Positions 38,151-52,250 of a stretch of 64,000 bases of DNA are shown in pieces. The notes under the pieces are model-generated. The model searched no databases. It was not told the DNA's origin and saw only the letters and a list, made by a program, of their open reading frames with translations. The position numbers and the translations under genes are program-made. Numbering within the stretch: the first letter of the stretch is position 1; each line of letters starts with the position of its first letter. The stretch is from the NCBI RefSeq assembly GCF_028858725.1, contig NC_084771.1, positions 10,630,915-10,694,914 of the forward strand. The letters are read 5' to 3'. This stretch comes from Colius striatus (Eukaryota > Chordata > Aves > Coliiformes > Coliidae).

Positions 38151-41100
38151 AGCCCCCGCGGACCACAGCCCAGCCCTGCAGGTGCCAGGACAAGAGGCTC
38201 AGGGCCTCAGGCACGACGCAGAGCAGCCGACACCAGCTTTCCCCACAGCTTCACCACCACAACCGAGCCGCCAGGGTGGTGGGACTTTAAGAATTGCCTC
38301 AGTGTTATCCAGGCTCCTTATTCGTGAACGGAGTTGCCATCGTGGGCTGGGCTCACAGTCAACTTCTTTCCAGTTTGTCTCCATTTCTGAGAGGAAAAGT
38401 CACTTCTTTCTCCATCTTCCTCCTGCTCCTCAAGGAGACGTTTCACCCAGCCACAAGCCCACCTGCGCAAAATCAGACCATTTGGGCTGGCACAGGTGCT
38501 TCCAATTGCTCATCTGACACCCTCAGACACCTGGGGCAACAGCTGTGAGCTTTCCCAGCCCCTTCCCCAGCCCTGACACGACACAAGTAGCAGCTTGGCT
38601 TCCTATTTCCACCCCGGAGAGTCACCCCTGGAGAAAACAAACAAACAAACAAGCAGCACTGCCTCAGAGCTTCCACCAATGAGGCTCAGCTCTCCCACCC
38701 TGGCCACGCATCCCTGACAGCTCTCTCTGTAGAGCCCCAGCACCCAACAGCGCTTTCCATCAGTGTCCGAGCTGGTGGTGGTCCTGCATGGATAAACAGG
38801 AGGTCTCACAAAGAAAAGAGTTGCTCTTGTGTTAAGAAACAGCCCTTATAACGTTCAAAATATTGGAGGGAAGTGAAATCATGACTTAGGCAAGGCTGAG
38901 TGGATTTAATTGCTGCTTTTCCTTTGCGTGTAATTGGTGTTTTAAGTTATATTAGTAGTGTTTCCTATGGAGAGGCAGGTGTGTGCTACAGAAAAAGGGT
39001 GTTATTAATAGGATAACCACAATTAGATGTAATTGGGATCATCATATCAATCACTGTAGAGCAGCACTCGCTCAGATCAGTTTTCCACCTGGTTTTCTGG
39101 TTGTTTCAGTGATGTGTCGAATCCCAAATACTTTACTAAAAGGCCTTTAACTTTTTACACCATCAGCCCATTCATGGAGGGTCATCCCATGAGCTCCCAG
39201 GCTGAGGTGGCCAAGTCACACCACCTCTCCAGCCCCCCAGCTGCTCCCCTTTACAAAGACCCTCCAGAAAGAGGTTTATTGGGTCAGACCTCAGGAGCAC
39301 ACACTCCTTCGAGGGGCACTCTGTGCACTGCTGCTTTTTTGGCACCAGCTTCAGTTGCTGAGATCTAGGCAGCCCGTGGCTGTGCTTCTTGCTGGCTCCT
39401 GCTGCTGGGCTTTGCTGAGAGGCAGAAGGAAGAGAAGCATTACGGGGTTCATTTCAGTAGAAACAGAAAACACCAAGGATACCAAAATCAGCACAAAGAC
39501 CTTAAATCCTGCTTTCAGTGGAGAAGTTCCCAGGTACTGGTGAAGATGGACAACTCTTGTCTCAAACAGGAGGTGATGGAGCCCAGGCAAGAAATAAATG
39601 ACAAGAGCAAATGGACTTTCCTCTGAATGTTATCTTAGGCCCATCGACAGACTAACAAGCTTAAGGGACCACAAAGACCAGTGAAGACAAGAGCAGAAAA
39701 TGCTGATCTGACTTAGTGCTTTATTTTTCCAGCTTTAGCCAAAAATGGTCAGTTTCAGGCAGCTCATCTGGGGCCACAGGCAAGGGAACAGCCATCCCTT
39801 CCCTCACCTCTGCCCCAGCAAATGCCTTGCTCCAGACACCATCAAGGACAAGGGGACTCCTTCCATGTCCCTGAAGTGAGGAGAAAAAAGAACAAAACAA
39901 AGGTGATAAGGAATTATCAGCTTCTCAGAAACCCAAACAAAGTGTCTGTACCGGCAGCAGAAATTGTGCTTCTGTAATTAAGACAGCCCTATTGCTTCCC
40001 ACTGGGGTGCCTTTAGGGAGCTCAGCCCTACAGCAATGCGAAAGCAGCTTAGGAACTGGTGCAGCTGCCTTGGTAAAGGAGCCCTCAAGCATCTGCAGGG
40101 GTTGAGATTTACAGCTGGATCATACAGACTGGGTCAAGAGAAGGTTACAAAAGCCTCTGTCTGCAAAGAAATAGGTCATATTAGCAGCCTCTTCTAGTAG
40201 ATGCCCAGTCACCATGGTGTTACCCCATCCCTTAACCCAAAGCCCTTTCCACTCTCTGTGGCCTAACCATTGTTGGTCTCAGACCTCTTCATATGTGATG
40301 TGTGCACTGAGACCAATGAAAACACAAACCATAGGCTCTCATCTTTTAATTCAGACACCTTGAGGAGGTGTTACCAGCTCCCAAAAGGGTTGTTTCCATA
40401 CTCTGACTTATTCCTTACCTCTGAGCTTTACAAAGATCCGTCACCATCTGGCTCATTGTCTCCTTTTCTTTTACGTTTATCACAAGTAGTTCCAGCTGAG
40501 ATAGGACACCTGGTCCCATCATCCTTCCACCAAAACTGGGCTTCAAATTAGGCTGCTCACAGGCAGGGGATGGGTTGCAGTTTTGGCTGGATAGCACCTT
40601 CCATCATGTCCTGACTCAGGATGAAGAATCCGTAGTACTGCCCAGAATGCCCCTGCCACAGCCCATGGGGCTGTTTCACTGCACCAGCTTCTCCTCTGCT
40701 CTCTTTTCCCTAATTGACTGCACTGCAGTACATGTACCCTCCTGTTTGGGGGGAGAAATGCCCACTCACCAGCTCCTGGGAGTTAAATCCAGATCCAGAG
40801 CCTCCTAAAACCAGGCACTTCCCCACCCTGTCATTTTCCTGATCATTTTTCTCCTTCACTCTTCCAGGTTAGACCTGGGATGGGGTCAGGCAAACACCTG
40901 TAACAAGGCAAGGGGAGGGTTAAACTGATGTGGTCTGGGTTTGTGCTCTCAAAGGAGACAGGTACTGGGTGGCTTAGACCTACACTCAATTAATTGACAG
41001 CTGAGATGCCCTGATGAGTCTGGGGGTGAGGAAAGGGGCAGCTTCCACTTCTCCACCATCAGCACCATGCTGAGTTAAGGGTGGAGGATACATCCTGGTG

Positions 41101-41750
41101 CCCAGCAGAAGCATTTATTCTGCTTTTTAAATAAAGCACAGCCTCATGGCTTCAAAGTGCTGTGCAGCCACAGGAGGGGACCCCTCTGCCCCTCAGGCAG
41201 GAGAATGAACATCATTCCCAGGGACACAGGGGAATGAAACCATCAGGGGAATGAGCACACTCACACAGGGGATGAACTCACCACCTGAGGGTTTGTGTTT
41301 CATTCAGAACCCAGCTGCACATCCCAGATAAGGCAGTCCACCTACAGCAGAGAGACCTTTTGGGAGTTTTTCTCACCATTTGAAGTTTTAATGGCTGCAG
41401 GATGGGGCAGAGAAATGTTCTGCTCTCAAGCACATCACCAAACCACAGTCATTAACTCCTGATTCAAACTGTAATGAGGGTTCATTTGTGCTCCATGAGA
41501 GTTCATTCACACTACTTGTCCCCCTTTCACCAACCCAGGCTTATTCACAAGCTTGTTCACAGGTGACTCCTATTCTTGCCCTGGGCCGCCTTTGTTCCTC
41601 CTCTGCAAGTGTAATTTTTTTAGGGAGGGGAAAGGCAGCCTAGGAGCATTTTCCTGGACTAACACAGGAGCCCTCACAGCATCACCTGCACCCTGAGAGC
41701 CTGGAGGTGGCAAACTGCAAGGGGAGACAAACTAAGGATGGGGAACCTGG

Positions 41751-41790
41751 AGGCAAGGATGAAATCCCCAAGGCAAGGATGAAATCCCCA
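41751..41790. repeat. Perfect 20-bp tandem duplication
   Basis: The unit AGGCAAGGATGAAATCCCCA occurs twice without a mismatch and is followed by a partial third start (AGGCAAG). Confidence 0.95.
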
Positions 41791-42310
41791 AGGCAAGAGC
41801 TGATCCTGGGGTAGATCACTGGAGTGACTCCACTTCTGTGGGTGCTCAGATGGTTTTACAGTGCTCCCTGCTGCAGTCCCTGCCTGATCCTCCATAGCTC
41901 AGCAGAAAGGTTGCAGGATGCACCTCTCACCATCTCCCCTCCATGGGCTGGTGCTGTGTAGGGAAGGTCTCGCTGTGTCACAACGCTGCTGGCTGTAGAG
42001 GTTTGTGTCTGGAGGTTTGCTGGAGCACTCGCTGTGCAGGGCTCCCTGTGCCCGTCTCTGCTCCCCTCAGAGCCTGGGAGGCTTCAGCAGGTTATGGCTC
42101 TGCCCCGCAGCGGGCTCAGCTCCACCCAGGAACACGTTAAGGAGGATCTTGTCTTAACAAGAAACCAGCTGGCAGGGGAGCAAACAACAAGCAGGAGTTA
42201 GCACGTACCCCAGCGCCGCCCTGCGAGATGCTGCCGTTGCTCTCACCCCCACGAAGGCACTTTGGCAGCAGCAGCTCATGATGTGCACCCTGGCAGGGTT
42301 GGGGATTCGT

Positions 42311-42541
42311 ACCAGGGGAGGTTGAGATTGGAGCTGAGGAAGAACTTTTCCCCTGAGAGGGGTGTCAGCCCCTGTGCCAGGCTGCCCGGGGAGCTGGGGC
42401 AGTGCCCAGCCCTGGAGGGATCCCAAAGCCGTGGAGCTGAGGTGCTGAGGGCCAGGGGTTAGTGCTGGGCTGGGCAGGGTGAGGGAAGGGCTGGGACTGC
42501 AGCAGCTTCAAGGGCTTTTCCAACTAAAATGATTCTATGAA
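42311..42541 (+). mobile_element. CR1 LINE 3'-end fragment
   Basis: Landmarks are GTTGAGATTGGAGCTGAGG, GAGAGGGGTGTCAGCCCC, GGCTGCCCGGGGAGCTGGGG and the ATGATTCTATGA end. It closely resembles the 3' half of the copy at 46.7-47.1 kb, so both belong to one CR1 subfamily. Confidence 0.93.
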
Positions 42542-43533
42542 GCTGCTCTCAGAGCTCAAGCCAGGGTCTGAGCTTCGAGTCAGAGCCAAGGCTCCTGCCT
42601 CCAGCCCTTGGGAAAGCATCTCCAGCACAATCCATCCTCTGCCCACAGGCTGGTTTTCCAGTCTGAGTAGCACAGAGCTGGGACCAGCCAGGACTAACAC
42701 TGCCCTCACATCCACAAGTAAAGGTGCTCTTTCTCCCCTTCATCACAGCCCCTAATGCACAGCCCCTAAACATCTCTCCCTCTTTCCAAGCAGCCCAGAC
42801 AGGCCTTAACAGTCCTCAGCTCTCTTGTCATGCTCAGAATCCTTATTCTTCAACACTTTTTCCTCAAACTGGGCTCTCTGAGAGCTATCATCCAGCCCTG
42901 GAGTCTAGACACAGCCTGGGCTGGGTGAGGGGCAGGCAGCAACAGGCAGGTCCCCAAGCACCAAGTGGGAAAACAAGGAAACATTTCCACATATTAACTT
43001 CATTTCCTTCATTTCCTCCAGCCCAGCAGCCTCACTAGTGGGTTATTAATAGCACACTGCAGAGTGCCATGGCCAGGGCTGGCCCCAGGCTCCAGTCTCT
43101 CAGCACCCCTCTGTGCCCAGGGGGGATGATGCCAGAGGGATCCACTCACTAAAAGCACAGAAAGACCACATCCCCTGCAGCTGCACTGCAAACACCTCAC
43201 TGGCAAACAACATCTGAGAAACACCCAAGTTTTTGCTGCTTCCCCAACTTGGGATGCTGGAAACCACACTTTTAACATCAAACCTCTGGCAGCCTCGTTA
43301 ATTGCTATTTGTGGAGGAGGAAATGTTTTTCTCCTGCATTTGCAAAGCTGATGCTGGCAGGATCCAGAGCAGCAGCAGGAGGCAGCCAAGGGCAGGAGCA
43401 CACCCCAACAGCTCCAGCACCCACAGCACAGACAGGAGCAGCTGCAGGTTCTTTAAAGCACGTGGCTTTCATTTAAGTGAAGAGGAGGCCTTTGGAGTGA
43501 GCAGCAGGTGAGGAAGCATGAAGCTGGATGCTT

Positions 43534-43986
43534 GGGAACTGCTGGAGAGAGTCCTGTGGAGGGCTACAGAGATGCTGAGGAGACTGGAGCGTCTCTCTGA
43601 GGAGGAGAGGCTGCAGGACCTGGGGCTGTTCAGTCTGGAGAAGAAAAGGCTGAGGGGAGAACTTCATCAACATTTACAAGTCCCTAAAGGGTGGCTGTCA
43701 GCAGGATGGGGTGACACTTTTTTCTGTAGAGTCCAGTGACAGGACAGGGGTCATGGACATCAGCTGAAACACCAGAAGTTCCACTGGAACCCAAGGAGAA
43801 AGTCCTTTGGTGCTGAGGTGAGGGAGCCCTGGCCCAGGCTGCCCAGGGAGGGTGTGGAGGCTCCTCAGGAGGTTTCCAAACGCACCTGGACACATTCCTG
43901 TGCCCCCTGATTGAAGGGAACCTGCTTTAGTGGAGGGTTGGGCTGGAGCAGCTCTGCAAGGCCGTTCCAACCCCCATGATTCTATG
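43534..43986 (+). mobile_element. CR1 LINE 3'-end fragment
   Basis: It contains CTACAGAGATGCTGAGG, GCAGGACCTGGGGCTGTTCA, CCCAGGCTGCCCAGGGAGGG and the ATGATTCTATG end. Its 3' part matches the copy in the AMER1 intron (60.5-61.2 kb). Confidence 0.92.
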
Positions 43987-46689
43987 TTGCAAGGCAGGCA
44001 GTGAGGTTCTGGGGCCTGTCTGATGGGTGCTTCACCCCAGCAGTGCCTTTGGGATCAATATGCTGTGATGTGCTGCCCAGGATGCCTCAGCCAGGGCAGG
44101 GCAGACCCCTTGGTGACTGAAAACCCCATTTCCCCACCAGCTCCTGCTGAACCACCGTGTCACACACATCCTTTGCTGTTCCCACGTGATGGCCCACATT
44201 TCTTCAGCATCCTTCTCCTCCTGCTCCTGACTCAGCCCACAACTACACCTATATTGAAGGGGGAGGCATTTGGGAGACCACTGTCCTCAGCCATGGTGGG
44301 GATTAGAGCCAAAACCAGGAGGGAGAGCCAAAGTGGGTGGGGGGGTGGGCAGGAGCCTCAGGATCTTTCCCTGGGGCAAGGAGTGATGCTCTGGCCTCAG
44401 CCCAGCTGCTCCCCTCCATGAGATGCTGAGCCATTCACCCAGTTAAACAGCTCTGTCTGAACCAGTCCAAACACGCACGCTGGAGATGGGCATGATCTCC
44501 AAATGCTGGAGCAAGGAGCAGCCCCAGGGAGATTTCTGCAGTGTGACTCACACTTGCTCAGCCCCAGAGCAGCTCAGGACCTGGGCAAAGCCACCCAAAG
44601 GGGCTGGAACCTATGGAGCTGCCAGCCTGAGGGATGGCTCCTACCCAGCAGCAGGCATGGCAGTGGGCTTGGGGCAAAAGCACAGCCAAAGTTCAGCAAA
44701 GCTGCAGAAGAGGAGAAAAGAAAGGATCTAGATTGTGCAGAAAGACACTGCAAGGACCTTGCAGCCTTGGTAGGCTCTGCAGTATTACTGCTTCAGCAGG
44801 GACCAGAGAATGAGCACAAGTGGAGGAGAATGGAGGACCCCAGCACCTGGGTAAGACACTGCAGTTGATTTTAAGACTGGAAGAAATATTTGTATTTATC
44901 CAGCCTGTCCTGAGTCCCCTGAGCCATGGGGTTTCACCTGCTGACCTGAAGATGCTGCTGGAGGGAAAACCAACAGCAATTGGGTTGGGTCCCTTTCAGA
45001 GGGAGGGAGACACTTCAGCCCTGGGACAGAAACTGCCTCACCAAAACCAGAAGTAGCTTTGGTGGGACAAAAATTCCCTGCTGATTCCTCTGTGAGGAAA
45101 AAGCAACAGCTTTGCACAAGCACCTCTGTGGTGGGCTGCCAAGGGAGTGATGCTGTGGTGTAGATGCTGAGGTCATATTATGTCAGTTTTAAAGCCAGGC
45201 CTCAAAAATGCCTGTTCATGGTCAGGTTTGCCTCTGTTATGTGGTGCCTTGGTCACCTCAGCTCTCTGAGTTCAAGGAGCTGATTGTCTCTCCTCCATCC
45301 AGATGCCAGCATCTCTCCTAGAGGCTAGAAAATTGTAGGACTGGTTTTGTTCTGTTTAATGGAAAATAACAGAGGTGAAGTTGCCCCTGGGCAAGCCTGA
45401 GATAACTACCAGATCCTCTCCTTCTGGGGTCTCATTTCATCCCCTTTTCCTCCTTGGCCTAGCTCTGTCATTAACCTCAAAACCCCCAAAACAAGTTGCT
45501 GAGGAGGCTGTGCAGCAACCAAAAATATTCTGAGGGAGTCAATGTTATAAGGGGATTCAAGAAGAGGAGGAAAAAAAGGCCTGAAATAAGGGATGAGAGT
45601 GACATGTTGCAACGAAACGCCAAGTGCCCAAACCCATCCCGCTCCTTAACACCTTGTTACTCACCAAAAGGAGATCACCTGCAGACCAGCAGCTTGCTCC
45701 AGCATCGAGAACCACCTGAGCTAACTCTGCTTTGGGTCAATATTGGGGGGTTTTATAAACCAGAGCCCAAGGAAACCAGAACAACCCATCTCCAAAGAGG
45801 TGTCCCAGCTGCCATGGGCAGGAGCCTGGAGAAGCCATGCTGTGCCATCCTCCCCGAGGCACCTGAGCTAAAAGAACACATCAGGAGGCCAGGAGAGACC
45901 TTTTGGGTGTAGAATAGGAGCAGCAAGACTCGACTTCTCTCTGGGCACTTAAACCTGCCCCCTGCCCAGCCCCAGCAGTGTCATGCTAATGAACAATCTA
46001 TAGGCACACAGGCAGGGAGGTTTCATTTTTAGGCTGGTTCATGTGGGGGTTTTTTCAGAAGAAACAATAGCAGAAAAGACTACTCCTCCCTCCCTGGCTC
46101 TGGCTCACTTCCAGGTTGCACTTTGTGGGTTTTTTTCCCCCCTATTTTAACACTTTGTTATTGCAAACAAATTATTTGTCCAAAAAGGACTAAGAGCCCA
46201 TAGACGATAACAGCACATCCTTGGCACCACGTTCATAGGCATGTGGAATTGAACTTCCCCACGTTGCAAAGGAAGAAAAAGCACAGGGGAAAACATGGCA
46301 GAGCACAGCAGGGAGGCAGGAGATCAGATCAAACAGAGGAGATCAAACAGAGCAAACCTCCCGATCAAAGCCAAGGCAGCTTCGCGCGGTGCAGTTCAAG
46401 GGGGCGGAGGAGGAAGGTCCTCAGACTTGCTGGAAGGCCTGTGGGCACTGACATGTGAGTTCCTGCCTTCTCTGGATGGGCCTCATGTGAGAAAGAGCCA
46501 TGTCTTCCCACCAAGCCCTCTGCAGGGGCATGCGGGCAGGATTCACCCCAGGAGGAAAGCAGAGAAGGGGCTGGGAAGGCATCCACCAAGCTGGGCTTGC
46601 AGAGCCCCATCGTGCTGAGTGGGGTATTGCCCAGGGAAAAATAACAGGGTGAAGCCAAGCACATGAAAAGTGTGGCCAGAGCCAGGCAT

Positions 46690-47093
46690 CAGAGCTGGGG
46701 AGGGGCTGAGGGAATGGGAGTGTTGAGCCTGGAGAAGAGGAGGCTGAGGGGAGACAGGAGCCCTCTCTGACACTCCCTGACAGGAGGCTGCAGGGAGCTG
46801 GGGGTCGGGCTCTGCTCCCTAGTAACAAGGGACAGGACAAGAGGAAAAAGCCTCAAGTTGCCCCAGGTTGAGATTGGAGCTGAGGCAGAACTGTTTCCCT
46901 GAGAGGGGTGTCAGCCCCTGTGCCAGGCTGCCCAGGGAGCTGGGGGAGTGCCCAGCCCTGGAGGGATCCCAAAGCCACGGAGCTGAGGTGCTGAGGGCCA
47001 GGGGTTAGTGGTGGGCTGGGCAGGGTGAGGGGAGGGTTGGACTCCAGGAGCTTAAAGGGCTTTTCCAACCCAAATGATTTGATTATTCTATGA
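46690..47093 (+). mobile_element. CR1 LINE 3'-end fragment
   Basis: It has GAGCCTGGAGAAGAGGAGGC, GTAACAAGGGACAGGACAAG, GGTTGAGATTGGAGCTGAGG and an end with TGATTATTCTATGA. It is of the same subfamily as the copy at 42.3 kb. The left edge is approximate. Confidence 0.92.
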
Positions 47094-48928
47094 AAATGGA
47101 ATGAAGGAGAAATAACCCAGGGAAAAACAGCAAAGGGAAGCAGCAAATCTCTACCTCTTGCATAGTAGGAAGGAGATTAGCCAAGGCACAAGCAGAGGAT
47201 GGAGCACAAACTGGAGTGCCCTGGGTTATGTGGGGAGCAGCACAGAGCCCAGGCGGTTGAGGTACAGCTGAGCTCATCACTGCCACTTCAGCAGCAGAAG
47301 AAGCCTTCTCTGCATGTCCAGTTGAAGCTGTACAGCCTCATTGCCCCCTGTGCACCCACCCTTTGGGGATGATAAGTCGTGCCTTGGAAACCTTCCTGTG
47401 CATTTCCAAAGCATCAGGAAGAGAAGGGAGTCTTCCTCAAGCAGCTCTTGGCATGAGAACAAACACAGGCAGCCTTGGGTGGCTTTATAAGGGATGGGTT
47501 TATTTAGACATTGGTAGGTCTGTGGCATCCCACCCTTTTGATGGCCCTTTGCCAAACATGGCAGCACTTGCCTGGCCCCAAAACATCCTTTAGGGGCGTT
47601 TGAGGTCAGCAGTGATGCCACCAACAGCACTGGACAAAGGCAGGAACACAGCTGGCAGGGCAGGGACTGTCCCAGTGGTACCTGAGCAAGGTGAGCAGGA
47701 TAAGGAGGCTGGCCAAGGCACCTTTGTGGTGAGGCAGCAGCTCCTCAGTCAGGCTGGGAAGACAACTTGTGCATCATGGCCAGGGAGGAGCTGGAACTAA
47801 GCAAGATAGCCCAGAGAAGGACTTAACAGCCAGGGCTGAGCTTAAATGGGCTCCTGAGGCTGTGGGTCCCAGGTGAGGCTTCTCAGGGCCACTAAAGGGC
47901 CATTAGCAGCCTCAGGGTCCTGCCAGCTCAATGCCAGAACTGTCCTGAGGGAAAGGTGCCATGGCCAGGGAGGGTGAGATGGCACAAGAGGAGCTGGGGG
48001 TCAGGGAGAGCCTAGGCATCACTGGGACCCTCATGGATCTCAGCAGCCTGTATGGGAATGATACATAGAGTGCACAAGCCATCAGCACCTTGGTCTGAGT
48101 CCCTGCACAGCAGCCTTGGAGCAGCAAGTGAAGCCCAGGCACAGCAAGAAACAAAAGATCTGACCCAACATACCCAAACATGGCTCATCCAATGTAAGCA
48201 CAAATGCCCAAGGAATCCTCCTTGCTGGTCACTGGCCTGGCAGAAGCTGTGCTGCTGGGACCAGAGGGTTGCAGTCCCCAGCTGTGTAGTTTTCAGCAGG
48301 CCCTGTTCACTGCAACAAATAGAAATGAAGACATAGACAAAAAACACATACAAAACCTCCACAAAATTCATCTGTGAGGTCTGAGCTGTGGCAGGCAGAC
48401 TCTGGCTCTGGTGCTTTCCTTTAGCTGAAGCTGTTTTACCACACGGAGCGTGCAGTGAAATCCCTCTGTCTGCCTTGTAGAGTTTCTTCCCCTATATCCA
48501 GTTTTTCAGAGTCAGCTTTAAGCCCTTTTTAATCATATCAAGGTCTTTGGCATTCCTTAATCGTGGGGGTGCTTCCCATAAAACACTTGTGCTCCCTCCT
48601 GGAGCTCCCACACAGGCCTCAGGTCTCATTCCAATGCAAGTGTCCTTCACAGCAGCAGCTTCCCTAGCCCTGGAAAGAAAGAGGAATAGCTCATCCCTGC
48701 CTCCAGCTCTGACCCCATCACTCAAAAGCCAGAGCAGACAGATGAGGAGTCGTCGTGACAAGGTGTGGCCTCCGTCACCCAACTGACTTCCATCCCACAG
48801 CTGCAGTCTCTTGAGGAGCTCAGGCCCACGTCCCTTAGCGTGGGGGTATTTTGGCAAACTTCTGCTTAAAACTGTCTGGTGTTAACCACAGGCAATGCTC
48901 AGGCATCTAACGATGATTGTTCAGCTAT

Positions 48929-49085
48929 TCATAGAACCATTTGGGTTGGGAAAGGCCTTTAAGCTCTGGAGTCCCAGCCCTCCCCTCACCCAGCCCAGCC
49001 CACCCACGGCCCTCAGCCCCTCAGCTCCGCGGCTTTGGGATCCCTCCAGGGCTGGGCACTCCCCCAGCTCCCTGGGCAGGGCTTT
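48929..49085 (-). mobile_element. CR1 LINE 3'-end fragment
   Basis: It begins with the reverse-complement tail TCATAGAACCATTTGGGTTG, then AAAGGCCTTTAAGCTC and the CCCACGGCCCTCAGCCCCTC block found in the other minus-strand copies. It is truncated near 49.08 kb. Confidence 0.9.
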
Positions 49086-51194
49086 GGGGGAGCCCCGGCT
49101 CAGCATCGCCCCAGCACAACAACTGCAATGACTGAGCTCTCCCGTAGAGGTCAGCCCAGCATCAGAACTGGTCCCCAAATCCCCGCACACCGCAGCGATT
49201 CCCGCAAGAGGGCGGGAGCTTGGTTGACAAGGCCGCTCGGGGGATGGTCGCCAGCACCTGCAGCCCCTGGCCCGGCTGCTGCCACTGTACCCCCAAAACC
49301 TGAGCCCTCCCCCTCACTTTCTGGCTCTTTCGGAACCCCACACCCCCCCAGGTCAGGGGAGGAGCTTGCTGAGGGGGAGCCTGGCCCTGCTGCTCTTTGG
49401 CCTTGCCCCTTTCCAAGGCAAAACGTTGTTTTCCATCATTTGTTCCCACCTCTGCAGACTCTCGGGGCACTGAGGCTTTGGCCTGACTGAAGCGTTTTCT
49501 CCCTTGACACTAATCAAGGACGCCCTGCCTGAGCTGCAGATCCCTGCTCTGCCTGACCCCACCAGCTCTGTGTGCCTTTGGAAAGGGATTTGCCTCCACC
49601 GCTGCTTCCCCACAGCCCAGAGCAGAGAGTTCTGCTTAAAGCAAGGATTTAGGGTGAGAAAGATGAAATTAAATCCACAGGGAACCTTGCCAGACCGGGT
49701 AGCACAGCAGAAGCAGAGTCAGAGGAGATTCGTGGCCACAAATCCCCAACAATTGCCTTGATTAATGGGCTGGCTGCTAATTATCACAGCCAGCTTCAGA
49801 AATAGGGCTAGGCTGTGCTTTGTCTGGTCTTACTGGGCATATCAGCGGGATCCAGGGACATCAGACCCCGAGGAGCTCCTCAGCATTGCTGGGCCCCCAT
49901 CTTTTGCTGGGACTCCTCTCTTTTTTTACAGTAAGTATCCTGAGACTCCATCAGAATTAGGTTCAACCCCAGAAAAGCTCATTTTTGCTCCAGCCTCTGG
50001 GAAACAGTTGTGAGGAAGCCTGAAACTGTTACAGATGCTCATGTCTTCCTTCATGGAGCAATGTCATGTCAGGGCTGTTTAAATTACTTGGGGGGAAACA
50101 CTTCAAAGTGTGACACACATTTGCATGATGACAACTGACATCCAGTGAGTTGTTTCAGTAGGGCCTTGTTTGCAGTGAACCAGGGGATTTGTGTTTACTC
50201 CCAGGTAATTATAGCTGGAGCTCTGAAGGATCCCCAGTGGGATGTGCTGTCCTCACCAGCAACGCTCTGCTATCATGGTCAAACACACCTCCTGCCACTT
50301 GTACAGCAGGAAAGTGGTAGCAGAAGGAGAAAGCAACACAGGGATGATGTGAAATCCCCCTCCTGCAGCACCCCTCTGCCTGTGTCCCCTGATAACCCCA
50401 GTCCCTGCTGGGACCCCCAGCTGGCACAACAGGCTTTGCCAGCACCCTGGGGAGAAAATGCTGTGCAGCTTTAGCTGTCTTAGACCTCAGAAATGAGATC
50501 AGGGAAGGCAACTTGAGTACCTTGGGGAATGTATTTTAAGGGGAGGGTGCAGGAAGGATGTGTGGAGTGACAGCTCAGCAGGCTGCAAAGAGGTTAGAGA
50601 GGATCATGACTCCAGAGGGAGAACCTGAAGACTGAGATGAGATTTGAGCTCCTGACCCAGGGACCAAGTGCCACCAGACACCCCCTTCCTCGCTCCTGCC
50701 CAGCCTTCCAACACCTTTTCTTTGAACTTTCTGGATGTGGCTTCCCTCCTCAGCAGGGGAGAGCCCCTGGCAGCTCTGACCCAGCCCCACACTTCATTTT
50801 CCCCAGTGAATTAGCTTCCAGACCTCTGCCTGTGTTTAAAATGAAGGAAAACAATTTGAGCTCATCAACCAGCAGCACTTGCTGCCTGCCCTCTGCCCTT
50901 CCCCCTGCCTGGGCATTTCTTTTTAATGCTCTGAGTTCAATTAGGGATGATCAGGAGCTTCTCCCTCCAGAGAAGCACTGGGCTGGTGGTCTCTCACCTG
51001 CCATGGTCCCGCTCTGCTTGTTGTCAGAGATGGCCTCAGCTGCTGCCTCTGTCCCTCACTGTCCCCAGTATGGGGAGGTCACACGAGCACAGAGTCTTGA
51101 GGGGCGGCTGTTGGGGATGGAGCTGCGTGAACCACTGGCTCAACTCACTTTTCACCTTCTCCCCCAGCTCTTATTTCAGCCAAAAACCACCTCA

Positions 51195-51740
51195 ACAAGG
51201 AGTTTCTCCTGGTGTTTAAGTGGAACTTCCTGTGTTACAGCTTGTGCCTGTTACCCCTTGTCACAGAATCACTGACTCTCCACAGAACACAGACTGGCCC
51301 CATGCTCCTGACACCCACCCTTTAGGGATTTATCACCACTGATGAAGTCCCCTCTCAGCCTTCTCCAGACTAAACAGCCCCAGATCCCACAACTTTTCCT
51401 CAGAAGGAAGATGCTCCAGTCCCCTCAGCATCTCTGTAGCCCTGCACTGGCCTCTCTCCAGCAGTTCCCTGTCCCTCTTGAGCTGAGGAGCCCAGAACTG
51501 GACACAGGACTCCAGATGAGGCCTCACCAGGGCAGAACAGAGGGGGAGCAGAACCTCTCTCGACCTGCTGCCCACACTCTTCTTGATGCCCCCAGGATGC
51601 CATTGGCTCCTTGCCCACGAGGGCATATTGCTGCTCACGTTTATTTGCTGCCCACCAGCACTCCCGGGTCTCTCTCCCAGAGCTGCTCTCCAGCAGGTCA
51701 CCTCCAGCCTGTCCTGGTGATGTGGTTGTTCCTCTGAGAA
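51195..51740 (-). mobile_element. CR1 LINE fragment, inverted partner of the AMER1-intron copy
   Basis: It is about 545 bases on the minus strand. Shared blocks with 60.54-60.93 kb (opposite strand) include GACAGGCTGGAGGTGACCTG, GTGGGCAGCAGGTCGAGAGA and CAGTGCAGGGCTACAGAGAT. The two copies are highly similar over about 370 bases, so this is a comparatively young subfamily. A short unrelated stretch near 51262-51290 interrupts the expected CR1 order. Confidence 0.92.
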
Positions 51741-52250
51741 ACAGACAAACCAGGGAATTAAATCTACTGAACAAGTAACAATGTTGATAAATTCCCTCAG
51801 AAGTGCTTATTGCGCAATAAAATCCCAAATTAAGCCCACACCTTCAACCCCTTCTCTTCTCCACCTAGGAACCTACCAGTGAGGCATGGGGAACAGAGGG
51901 GGAGGCAGAGCCATTACTGCCTTTCCTCCCACAAATGCTACTGAAATTCTTCTGTTACAACAAATGTTGCTGAGAAGGAAGGAGCCTCAGAGCCACTCAG
52001 TCTCTGCTCCCCGTCACCCACAGCCCAGGGACAGCAGAGGGTGAGAAGTGAGGTGGGAAATCTGGCTCTGGGGGCTGGTGCCTGAAATGATGGATATTTT
52101 GCAGGGATCATTTAATGGCACAGGGTTGGGCTGAGGAGCCTGTGTTGTGGCTCAGCAATGCCCTGTGCTCTAAAGCAGCATGTTGCCTTCTCCCATTGAA
52201 AAAGCCACTTTGCTTCCAAACAATCAAGAGATAGGAAGGGAGGACAAAGA

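Noticed and set aside
37243-38290. Several frames of 110-196 codons on both strands in the ARHGEF9 CpG island
   Set aside because: Mutually overlapping GC-composition artefacts with no family resemblance.
45980-46000. ATGCTAAT next to GAACAAT, resembling an OCT/SOX composite site
   Set aside because: A single pair of short motifs is expected by chance in 64 kb, and spacing differs from the known composite.
50637-51275. Plus-strand frame of 212 codons
   Set aside because: It runs into a CR1 fragment at its end, the peptide is random-looking, and there is no promoter context.
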